Under the pieces are notes generated by a model, which made no database searches, was not told the origin of the DNA, and saw only the letters and a program-made list of their open reading frames with translations. Made by a program: the position numbers and the translations under genes. Below, piece after piece: positions 11,390-21,468 of a stretch of 64,000 bases of DNA. The DNA comes from Mya arenaria (Eukaryota > Mollusca > Bivalvia > Myida > Myidae). How positions within the stretch are numbered: the stretch's first letter is position 1; each line of letters starts with the position of its first letter. The DNA is taken from NCBI RefSeq assembly GCF_026914265.1, contig NC_069123.1, forward strand, positions 32,224,678 through 32,288,677, given 5' to 3'.

Positions 11390-11831
11390 TTTAGAAATCT
11401 TAAGAAAGCCCTCAAGATCTTTGATCTACTTGACCTAAAATCCATAAAGGTTAATCTTGGGTAAAGTGCAAAAATAATCACATTTCAAATATCATTTGTG
11501 ACCTTGACCTTTGACCAACTGATTCTGATATACAAAGGGTCGTGAACTGGTTATGGGAAAACTACTACTTAAGTTCATTGACAAAGGTTAAATTATTGTC
11601 AAATTGTAATGTGGACAGTGTTCCTAAAACATTGGGTGTAACACTGACCTACTGACCCAAAAAACAAGAGGGGCCATTTACTGAGTAACTGAAGTTTCAT
11701 GCTTCCTGGTCAAACCGTTGTCAAATTATTGTGTGGACATGACATGGACACAGACCATTGGACAGATAGGGTGACCGACTGACTGACATTTGCAAAACCA
11801 TACTCCCTTTCTTTTATAAAGGGGCATAAAC
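11390..11831 (+). repeat. Pearl-like element, short copy (array 5)
   Basis: One to two core units with 'gaccttgacctttgaccaac', then ACCGACTGACTGAC, TTGCAAAACCATACTCCC and GGGGCATAA, the family end. A perfect DR1 motif TGACCTTTGACC lies at 11505-11516. Confidence 0.55.
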
Positions 11832-12227
11832 AAAATTTGTATCTAATGTTTTATAAACTTACAAAACTGCAAATAACAAATACCACTTTTAAGAAGTGGC
11901 AGCGTGATTTCAACAGCATAATTATGTGTTGAGAAACACATTTAAATGATGATTTTAAAGATAAGTTTTGGTTCCTTTCTAAAAGAAATCTTCGACCCAT
12001 GAAACAAAAATTTACACATTCTATCAGGGTTTTTTCAATACATATTTAAAATACTGATTTCAATTTTAATGCTTCTACCAAACAAAAACGATATTATTAA
12101 AACAATCTTGTGTTAATTAGTGACAATAAAAACAAGTTTGTACACTTTAAAAAAACACATCTGGTATTTAGAAAATACCTGCATAAAATAATTCAATTTT
12201 TGTCATGCTTTTCGATGAAAATGGAGT
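11832..12227. other. AT-rich intergenic stretch
   Basis: No gene or clear repeat seen. Confidence 0.4.
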
Positions 12228-12311
12228 TTTATCAGTGAAATAACAACAGGTTACAGTGAAAATATCAATTTGATATTTTCACTGCAAAATAAGGAGTGAA
12301 AATATCAATTC
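12228..12311 (+). repeat. Small palindromic repeat, copy 1
   Basis: Contains a perfect inverted repeat at 12254-12284, arms CAGTGAAAATATCA and TGATATTTTCACTG around a 3-base loop. A related copy in the reverse orientation lies at 52597-52669. Both have a TTTATCAGTGA-type flank, so the repeated unit is larger than the palindrome. Confidence 0.65.
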
Positions 12312-12772
12312 AAAAACTACTTTTATAATCCACTTAAATTTTTTTATCACTCCTGTCAATCTCCCACCTAATTTTAGAATAACAGTTCCATCAATGCTTA
12401 AATATATATATAAAATAATTTTTAAACAAATGGTAAAGGCAAGCAAATAAAGAAACAAAAATGTCATGGCAGCAATTAAGTCCAATATGGACAAACATAA
12501 GAATAAAAAAATAAAATCATAAGAAATGTTATAAGATATACATAAACCCCTTAAACAGAAATTTGAACATTTTGTTTTAAGTAAGGTTTTGAATGGTCAC
12601 TAAATATTTCATAAATCAATTCAGTACAAGTATAAAAAGTTCAACATATACATAAATGTTGTAACTTATAAAACTTGTTTATTAAACTTTTGACTTTTAA
12701 ATTTTGTTTTACAAACATAAGACTTTCTATAACTTGTTTAACAAACTCTTGACTTCTATTATCATGGTGTTT
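12312..12772. other. AT-rich intergenic stretch
   Basis: A 71-codon open frame on the minus strand (12279-12494) is hydrophobic because the sequence is AT-rich; no family is recognised. Nothing else is supported. Confidence 0.4.
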
Positions 12773-13091
12773 TAATGCACCAGTCAATTGTAACAACCGT
12801 CCCCCAGGTCCAGGGGTATACCGTGGATCTCCGGGAAAATGGGCTGTGTTTTTACCTTTCAGGTGGCCCCCCAGTGCCAGGTGAATGCAGTGGTTTTGCC
12901 GTAATGAAACATATAGCGGGAAATGGGCCTGTCCTTAGCTCCCTGGGGTGCGGGTGCATTTGGCGGGGATTTTACCATCAGTTCATCCCCGCAGGGCGGG
13001 GATTTTCCCCAAGGTTGGCTGGACCAAAAGTCGAAGTCCCTGCTATTCCCCGGACCTAGGGGGGCCGTGGTTACAATTGACTGGTGCATTA
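12773..13091 (+). mobile_element. GC-rich MITE, TGCACCAGTCAATTG family, copy 1
   Basis: Perfect terminal inverted repeats of about 22 bases, beginning TAATGCACCAGTCAATTGTA and ending in its complement. The 319-bp body is GC-rich against AT-rich flanks and has no coding capacity for a transposase. Related copies lie at 51529-51845 (full length), 41655-41830 (truncated) and 42800-43138 (rearranged). Confidence 0.85.
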
Positions 13092-13360
13092 TTAATTATA
13101 GACTATCTTAAACTTGTTTTACAAACTCAACTTAATTTTTATGATGATGTAACATAAAATTATGTTTTTTTCTACTCTTTTTTATTTTCATCACACACTT
13201 AATGATTATAGAAACTATGTATTCAAACAATTTAACTTAACAATTAATCTTTTGTGTGTTTTGAACATATAATACCGAAAAAATAAACAGACAATGTATT
13301 AAAATTAATCACCTTTAAAGCAGAGTTCAAAAAATAGAAATAAATATTATTTAATTACTT

Positions 13361-13722
13361 CATGCTGCACTCTCACAAATTGATCGTCTTGACAACTTTT
13401 TAATTTTTTGTCTTGGAATGAGCCAATTTATGCGAAAATACATGTAAACCAGTAATATAAGACGGCTGACAAAAAATAAGATCGCAGATTTTTATTTTTA
13501 AGTTGAAAAATTGATGTTCTATGCACTTTTCTTAAACTGTTAGTAATGGTTTTAGCCATAAAACATAAATTTTGCAACAGAAAATATGAAAATCTGAGAT
13601 CTAATATTTTGTCAGCAATTTTTTATCACTGGTTTGAAGATATTTACGCAAAATTTGCTCATTCCAAGACAAAAAATAAAAAAAGTTGTAAAAACGGTAA
13701 ATCTTTGAGAGTGCAGCTTTAA
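13361..13722 (+). mobile_element. TTAA-type inverted-repeat MITE, AGCTGCACTCTCA family, copy 1
   Basis: Nearly the whole element is one long inverted repeat: left arm GCTGCACTCTCAC...TTGTCTTGGAATGAGCCAA, right arm its complement, ending GAGAGTGCAGCT|TTAA. Eight copies are seen in the window; better-kept copies are flanked by TTAA on both sides, the target site of piggyBac-type transposases. Confidence 0.85.
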
Positions 13723-15180
13723 AAAAATGTTCGAGAATGTATTCATTCAACTGAAAAGTTCCATAGTCTTTAAAAGATGAAAAAACCCAAACGTTTTTGA
13801 TTAAAAAAACAAAACGAATAAAATCTCAAAAACATTGAAAACAGTGTCATAATTTTCTCCAAAATATACTAATACCTTTAAAAGGTGAATGGGATTATTC
13901 TTTCCAAAACAAATATATACAGCGTTTGATACCAACATGTACAAAGATTACTATTTACATTCCAAATGATATGCAGCAAAATAATTATCACAATGAAACA
14001 GTTATACCTTAAATCAATAACAATGCCCCAAAACACGCACACAAACTATACATGTATATACATTATGTACTTAAACATGTATAATGAACAATTCACACTT
14101 AATATTTAATGTAAATGTATATGAAAAATCTTCAACAATTATTAGCACTTGGGTTATTGTACCAAACACTGAAAATAGGTGGCAAGTTCAAATCTTCAAC
14201 AAGTGACAAACATATAAAATTGAACAAGTGTACATGATCATTAAGTGCATTAACAAACATGAATTTAACAAGGGTGTGCTTAGTTCTGGTATGGAACAAG
14301 ATCATATACTCGTATGATGTTTCTATAAAGAAACAAAATAATAAAATAAATAAAATATTATTTTTTTTATACCAGTCTATTTTATTATTTATTCTGTTTA
14401 TACCAGTCTATTTCAATTCTGTTTAAACCATATACCAGTCTATTTCAGTTCTGTTTAAACCAGTCTATTTCAGCCCATGACTTTACAATCATGCTCAAAA
14501 TGTTTCTAAGGGAGATACCATTACTGGGGAAAGTTGTTTATACATTTTTTTCTGAAAGTACCACATAAGAGACATCTTTACCTCATGAACGACCTGAATT
14601 AAAATAGCATCTATTGCATGAAAATAGAATTAGTAACCAAAACAAATATGCAGCACTGCTTATGAAAAGGACAAACATATACAGTTCATATAAGTGCTAT
14701 CAATGAGGCAGCATATTTGTGGAGAGCTTTTTTTATTCAGGCTGTCGCAATGAAAATCTACATCTAAAACAACCATATTATTTACGTGTAAAAACCATCT
14801 GGACTGTCTTGGGGTGGGTCTTAACCTTTTCAAATATGTTCTTTCACTCAACTTTTTTAATTTCATCCAAAAGCAGTTTTAAAATTCAGTTATTGCAAGG
14901 TAAGGATGGGTCTTATGTGGTTCTCTCCAATAATGCTCTGCCTCAACTAGACCCTACACTTATCAAACAAGGTCTTGATTTTTTTCAAAATATTTGGAAA
15001 ATATGCTTGTTGCTTTTCATACAATGTGGCCTATGTTTAACTGATTACTTCACAATCATTTAAGACAACAACTTGAGAATTATTGCTAAAATGAAGAATT
15101 AGTTACAATAACTGATTATGAATGAACAAAAATGCTACTTGTGTACGAAACAAAAACAACATCAATAAGGAGAAAGGGCT
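13723..15180. other. AT-rich intergenic stretch
   Basis: A few short direct repeats of 'ccagtctatttcagttctgtttaaa' type occur near 14370-14470 (three to four copies). A 114-codon open frame at 14719-15063 matches no family I recognise and is not called a gene. Confidence 0.4.
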
Positions 15181-16025
15181 TTAATGTAGCCATGGGTATG
15201 CATACAACACAAGAACATAGCCATGGGTGTGCATACAACACAAGAACATAGCCATGGGTGTGCATACAACACAGAAGCATAGCTATGGGTGTGCATACAA
15301 CACAAGAACATAGCCATGGGTGTGCATACAACACAGAAGCATAGCTATGGGTGTGCATACAACACAAGAACATAGCCATGGGTGTGCATACAACACAAGA
15401 ACATAGCCATGGGTGTGCATACAACACAAGAACATAGCCATGGGTGTGCATACAACACAAGAACATAGCCATGGGTGTGCATACAACACAAGAACATAGC
15501 CATGGGTGTGCATACAACACAAGAACATAGCCATGGGTGTGCTTACAACACAAGAACATAGCCATGGGTGTGCATACAACACAAGAGCATAGCCATGGGT
15601 GTGCATACAACACAAGAACATAGCCATGGGTGTGCATACAACACAAGAGCATAGCCATGGGTGTGCATACAACACAAGAACATAGCCATGGGTGTGCATA
15701 CAACACAAGAGCATAGCCATGGATGTGCATACAACACAAGAGCATAGCCATACGTGTGCATACAACACAGAAGCATAGCTATGGGTGTGCATACAACACA
15801 AGAACATAGCCATGGGTGTGCATACAACACAAGAGCATAGCCATGGATGTGCATACAACACAAGAACATAGCCATGGATGTGCATACAACACAAGAGCAT
15901 AGTCATCGGTGTGCTTACAACACAAGAGCATATCCAAGGGTGTGCATACAACACAAACACATGGCCATGGGTGAGCATACAACACAAGAACAAAGCCATG
16001 GGTGTGCATACAACACAATAACATA
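15181..16025. repeat. 31-bp tandem repeat
   Basis: About 27 copies of a 31-base unit containing CATAGCCATGGGTGTGCATA and CAACACAAGAA. No unit carries a stop on the minus strand and 31 is not a multiple of three, so all three minus frames are open and read the same peptide in rotation (CCMHTHGYVLVLYAHPWLCS-like). This is a satellite, not a gene. Confidence 0.95.
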
Positions 16026-17095
16026 GGCCTTTCTCTATGGGTGTGGATAAACTACAATCTCTACAAAAGGTAAATTCAGCCATTTATCAGTCTAATAAGA
16101 CATTTCATGTCTAATAATTTGAGGTATATATACATGTATATCATAGTCTGTATATCTACCAAGGAAGGAAACTACTAAAGGTGTGCTTAATACTATCACT
16201 TGAATTTTGGATGCCTGGTGACCCCCTTTTTTGGTATCAATTGAGATGGATAGATCAATAGAAAAACAATATATATAATAGATACTGAAAAACATTATAA
16301 GCATGAATTTCTGGCCTTGAAAGATTGATAAATAGGCCATTTCACGCCAGATTTAAATTGACAAACAGGAGGCCCACAAGGGGACCTATGCTCTACTGGC
16401 AATCACATTCAAATGGATGCAATCAGTGAACCATATGTTTCAGAAGGGCAAGAACTACTACAATTATAAAACAATTTTCTGTCCAAAGTTGTTTCCCTTA
16501 GAAAATACTTTCGCTAGGCAGCATTTTTCTAAGGGCAAGAACAACTACAATAATACACAAATCTTTGTATAAAGTTGTTTCCCCTTGAAAAATTATTTCA
16601 CAATTTAAGGGTCATAATCCAGTCAAGGATGGGCTGATCTGGCTGGTTTAAGAATGGAATTGAGCTCTCGTTTATGTCTTACTACTGTTTAAGTTTGATT
16701 AAGATACATTCAAAATTGAAGTCTGTATCACGTTTCACAAGCAATTGTTTACAGACGCAGGGACGACAGACACCGCGCCATTGCAAAAGCTCTTCTGGCC
16801 TTTGGCCAGTACAGTGTGAAATACAAACAGTAGAACTTTATCTGAAATATATTTTTGGTCTATTAATTTTTAGTATTCAGCAAGCAATAAGCTTTCAAAC
16901 GATACCAAATTTACATTGCATCATCAGGCATCCAAATTCAACATTATTGCCATAGGCTAAAATAGCAAGCTTATTTGTGGGTTGGAAACATAAGCACAAG
17001 TTCAGCATATATATGTATACTGGTACATAGAAAATATGTGGGCATTTTTAACCGGGGTTAAAAAAAAATTCACTTAAAAAACGAAAACTAAATCA
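16026..17095. other. Intergenic stretch with diverged dispersed repeat
   Basis: Around 16440-16600 two related blocks read 'aagggcaagaac(t/a)actacaat' followed by 'aaagttgtttcccctt', about 90-100 bases apart. No coding region is supported. Confidence 0.4.
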
Positions 17096-17955
17096 TTCAT
17101 GAACAAGATAACTTAATAAAATCACTAACCAATATTTGATAAACAACTACTTTAAAAAAATCAATTTTCAATGTTGGATTAAAAACTAATTTAAAATAAA
17201 AAAGATCACTAACCAATGTTGTATTAACAACTACCATACTTTGAAAATCATTTACCAATATTTGATTAAGAACTACTTTATAAAAAGATCACTAACCAAA
17301 ATTTGATTAAGAACTACTTGAAAAAAAAATCACTAACCAATATTTGATTAAGAACTACTTTATAAAAAATCACTAACCAATATTTGATTAAAAACTACTT
17401 TATAAAAAATCACTAACCAAAATTTGATTAAGAACTACTTTATAAAAAATCACTAACCAATATTTGATTAAGAACTACTTAAAAAAAATCATTAACCAAT
17501 ATTTGATTAAGAACTACTTAAAAAAAAATCACTAACCAATATTTGATTAAGAACTACTTAAAAAAAATCATTAACCTGCAATATTTGATTAAGAACTACT
17601 TTATAAAAAATCACTAACCAATATTTTATTAAGAACTACTTTATAAAAAATCATTAACCAATATTTGATTAAGAACTACTTATAAAAAATCACTAACCAA
17701 TATTTGATTAAGAACTACTTTATAAAAAATCATTAACCAATATTTGATTAAGAACTACTTAAAAAAGATCACTAACCAATATTTGATTAAGAACTACTTA
17801 AAAAAGAAAACTAACCAATATTTGATTAAGAACTACTTTAAAAAAATATCACTAACCAATATTTGATTAAGAACTACTTTAAAAAAAAATCACTAACCAA
17901 TATTTGATTAAGAACTACTTTAAAAAGATCACTAACCAATGTTGGATTAACAACA
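17096..17955 (+). repeat. 40-bp tandem repeat
   Basis: About 20 copies of a unit close to ACCAATATTTGATTAAGAAC plus TACTTTATAAAAAATCACTA, with length changes in the A-run. One diverged unit occurs on its own at 22339-22381 inside USP intron 10. Confidence 0.9.
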
Positions 17956-18112
17956 ATTTCTGTTGTCCCAAAGGATAAAGGAATGCTTTTCATATCACAG
18001 GAGAAAAATAATTTAAAGGGACTTGCTCATGTTTTATAGGGTCGGAGATGGAAGAAAAATAATTACTATTGAAATATGAACACAATTCTTTTTTCATAGA
18101 TGAAACGTCATT

Positions 18113-18341
18113 TTAAAGCTGCACTCTCAAAGATTATACTTTCTGACAACTTTTTTATTTTTTATCTTGGAACGAGCCATTTTTTGCGAAAAACCATGGA
18201 AACCAGTTATATTAGACTGCTGACAAATAAATATAAAATGAGTTTAATATTTAAGTTCAAAAATTGATGTTTTATGCATTTTTCTTAAACCGTTAGTAAC
18301 GGTTTACGCTATACAAACATTAATTTTCGAACGGAAATATG
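18113..18341 (+). mobile_element. TTAA-type MITE, AGCTGCACTCTCA family, copy 2 (partial)
   Basis: Starts TTAA|AGCTGCACTCTCA and runs through the left arm and the centre (CGTTAGTAACGGTTT, TTTTCGAACGGAAATATG), then stops; the right arm is missing. Confidence 0.75.
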
Positions 18342-18592
18342 TTTAAGGTTTGAACCTATGAAATTCAATCACGACTGTCCAAACTTCAAGCTGAAGTTTT
18401 CTGTGTTTCAACATATTATCAAGTAATTTGAACTTGAAATCAATTCTGACATTATTTGTCATGATGTGTGAGTTTTCACAACTGTAAAAATGCCCGTAAT
18501 GTTTCCTTGAATTGATATTCCGTGTATTTGAGATTCTAGAATATTGACAACATTGTGAATGACATGAACTGATTAATGCAATACAGGGTTTC

Positions 18593-18805
18593 TTAACCCT
18601 TTACATGCTGGGTAAATTGTCGTCTGCTCAAAAATGTTGTCTGGTTTATTCTAAATTTCTTTCAATTTACTTAAAACTTTGGGGATATATTGACTGAGTG
18701 GCAAACAGCTTGGAACTTGACCAGGCGCTGAGTTACTCGGCGTCTGGTCTGGTTCCAAGCTGTTTGCAAAGCCTTTAAAATCGCCATCAGCAGCTTAAGC
18801 GTTAA
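18593..18805. mobile_element. TTAA-flanked element with an internal hairpin
   Basis: Bounded by TTAA|CCCTTTACATGCTGG and CAGCAGCTTAAGCG|TTAA. The centre, 18701-18767, folds into a hairpin with a perfect 16-bp outer stem (GCAAACAGCTTGGAAC) and an inner GACCAG/CTGGTC stem. TTAA ends with CCC resemble piggyBac-type target sites and termini. Confidence 0.65.
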
Positions 18806-19816
18806 ACAACTGGTTTATGGACTAATTGTTCAGAACTTAATTAAAGTTAACAACATCGTTAACTTCATCGCTGTTAACTTTTAAAACATAAATATGTTTT
18901 GATGAGTTCATATATATTATATTCAAACAAGTACAGCTGAAACAGTTTTCAAACATCTTATTTAAAATATCGCTGATCACAAATGCATTCTTTAAAGTTT
19001 TAGAATAGAAAAGATCTGAAATATTTCATTGCATATTGCCTGTATTAAGATATTTTGATCACCTTCCATATTAATCAATCCTATTTGTTATCCTTGGAAC
19101 CAGAAATGATAAACTGAGCGAAACTTCATCAAGCAAATTAGGTAATTAGGTCAGTTTGTGCAACTGGGAAGTTGCTACATTTCAGCCCCTATTATATTAT
19201 AATTAAGTGAAAAATCCCTGTGTATATAGTTAGTCTGTGTAAAAATGTACTGGTTAATGATATCCAAACATGGAATTTAGTTTTAATTTGTCATGGTTAC
19301 CAAAAACATTTTCAGATATACAAAATTTTATTCATATGATCTGTGTATCTTTTAAGGATGGATTCATATTTTTTTTTTAAATAAAATTAAAGAAAAAATT
19401 CTGTTCAGTTTTTAACATCTGTAAAAAGGAATGGGTAGTTGAAGCGCTCTTTATCATTGGTTAAATGACATCGAGCTTGTCCAATCAAAGTGCAGCAATG
19501 AAATAAATAATGATGTCATAATGTTGACTGGTTTATACAAAATGATATCTGAGAAAATACCATGGCAATATTAACATTTTTGATTTAATTCACTCAGATA
19601 ACAATAAAATATCTTGACAATCTGTAATAGTGTACAACAAGGATTTTTTCAAACTTTCAACAATACTGTAAATCTTATTAATCCAAATGCATCAAAAATT
19701 AAGACATACTAATGGTAACCGATGTACCATAATGTACATTTTGAAAGCCTGCTGACTCCATATTATGTTGGTATCATAGTGTAGAGAAAGAAAATTTTAA
19801 ACATGATACCGATTTT
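18806..19816. other. AT-rich intergenic stretch
   Basis: Contains GTTAAC-rich sequence at 18838-18890 related to that near 369 and 1060. No gene is seen. Confidence 0.4.
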
Positions 19817-20365
19817 CAGGGCTTCTAAAAATTTAAATCTCAATCAATTTAGGCCCGTCACCCCGACCCCCCCAATTATTTTTTTAGCGAGGTGTGATTC
19901 TGTCATTATTTTTTCATGATGTGGCAATTTGTAAGCAGTTCTTTAGAACGTTCATAGCTGATAAAGATTGAAATTTATAAACAAATAAAATAAATGAGAT
20001 TCTTACTGTGATCGTTATTTTTCAGCCAACTGATATCAGGCAGTATCAAGACGATAAATTCATTTTTTTTAGTCACAAAAAGTTGGTTTTACACTATGAG
20101 CGTACTGTACCCAAGTAAGGGTTATGTTCGCTGGCGACCATTTACACAGAGGTTATCACGTGTGTCACCCTCAAGGGAGTCCCCTGGTATTTGGGGACGT
20201 GACAAACACTGTTTGTGATTTGTAATTTCTACATATTTTGGGATCAAAATTAAAAATAATGAACAAATTTCGGATTGATTTTTAAGCCATTTTCTTAAAC
20301 TGAAATCAGTCCAGTATGGGCAAAATTGGTCAAGTCCAGCAATTTGTTGGTTTTTAGAAGCCCTG
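19817..20365. mobile_element. hAT-type non-autonomous transposon
   Basis: Termini CAGGGCTTCTAAAAA and TTTTTAGAAGCCCTG (15-base inverted repeat). Flanks are CCGATTTT (19809-19816) and CTGATTTT (20366-20373), an 8-bp duplication with one difference. CAGGG ends and 8-bp duplications are typical of hAT elements. No transposase is recognisable in its 549 bases. Confidence 0.7.
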
Positions 20366-20634
20366 CTGATTTTGGGTTCTAACAAAAACACTTTTTTGGC
20401 AATTAAGGGTCGCTAAATAGATTATTTTGTACCGATATCTGTTGAAATAAAGACCAAAAATACTGCCGTAATTTTATCAGCAATGTATTTTTGGTTATTC
20501 ATTTTTGACAATATTTATCAGTAACCAATACCCTTTCTAATTATACCAAAAATAAAATGGGGACAGCACATCAAAATTAAGCATTATTGCTAATGGCTTG
20601 ACAAAATAGCAAGATTATTTGTACTTCAGATGCC

Positions 20635-21001
20635 TTAGAGCTGCACTCTCACATATTGACTGATTTGACAACTTTTTTATTTATTGTCTCAGAATCAGCT
20701 GATTTTGACATAAATGCTTTCAATTCAGTCATATACATGTAAGATAGCTAACAATAGAGCAGATCTCAATTGTTTGGAAGACTGTGGATCATTTTATCGC
20801 AGTCATTTTCATTGTTTGTCACTCTTTTAGCCATAAAAAAATCAACTTCTGAACGTAAATATTGAAAACTGTGATCTGATATTTTATCAGCAGTCTTAAA
20901 TCGACGATTCTCCGACTTTTTCGCAAAATTTGGCTCATTCCAAGACAATGAATAAAGAAGTTTCAAAATGGTCAATCTGTGAGAGCGAAACAGTAGTTTA
21001 A
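20635..21001. mobile_element. TTAA-type MITE, AGCTGCACTCTCA family, copy 3
   Basis: Diverged full-length copy with both arms. Its right end lies 13 bases from the USP31-like stop codon, so it makes up most of the expected 3' untranslated region of that gene. Confidence 0.8.
20676..20685 (-). terminator. Candidate poly(A) signals of the USP31-like gene, inside a MITE
   Basis: On the minus strand two overlapping AATAAA hexamers (20685-20680 and 20681-20676) lie about 330 bases after the stop codon, within MITE copy 3. Use of these signals is inferred from position only. Confidence 0.4.
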
Positions 21002-21013
21002 AAACACTGAAAT

Positions 21014-21468
21014 TTACACACTACTTTCTTTCAAACATTCAGCCTTCACTTTATGCCTATGCATCTCCTTTTCCTTCAAGGCAAGCCGTTGAAGCGACCG
21101 TTCCATGTGTAAATGTGGCTGATACCTTGGCAAGTCATAACCCCGATCTTGGTATAATGCTGGATTGTATCCGATTGGAGCCCGTGATCGTGGCTGCTGG
21201 GCTGTGGTCGTCACGATATTGCTCGGTTGCTGCAGCTGATACCGCGAATGGTCACTGCGACCATCAACAAGATAGTCTGTGCTGCTTAAATAGCCCGTGT
21301 CAGCACGTGGTTGGCGAATTGTGGCGTAATAACTTGTACGCTCAAAGTTTGTGGGTTCATCGTCGATGGGTTGAGATAGATAGTAGTCGTCAATCATCTC
21401 AGGGTGGGTGGAATGGTGATAGGATAATGGACGCTCTGGACGACTTCGTACACTACGTCTGGCCACAT
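21014..21468 (-). CDS. USP31: USP31-like exon 11 (terminal)
   Basis: Acceptor tgtttccag|ATGTGG joins in phase 1 to give DVARRSVRSRPERPL. It encodes about 151 residues rich in Arg, Tyr and Pro ending ECLKESSV and a stop. The last 30 residues (RSLQRLALKEKEMHRHKVKA) look helical and charged. Confidence 0.88.

Noticed and set aside
12279-12494. 71-codon hydrophobic frame, possible small membrane protein
   Set aside because: Composition is explained by AT-rich sequence and part of it is the palindromic repeat at 12228-12311; no start context or family match.
14719-15063. 114-codon open frame
   Set aside because: No family recognised, no promoter or poly(A) arrangement, AT-rich codons throughout.
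15116-16083. Several overlapping minus-strand frames of 80-266 codons
   Set aside because: All fall in the 31-bp satellite and exist only because the unit has no reverse stop.
17096-17955. CRISPR-like regular array
   Set aside because: Units are contiguous tandem copies without unique spacers, in a eukaryotic intron-bearing sequence.
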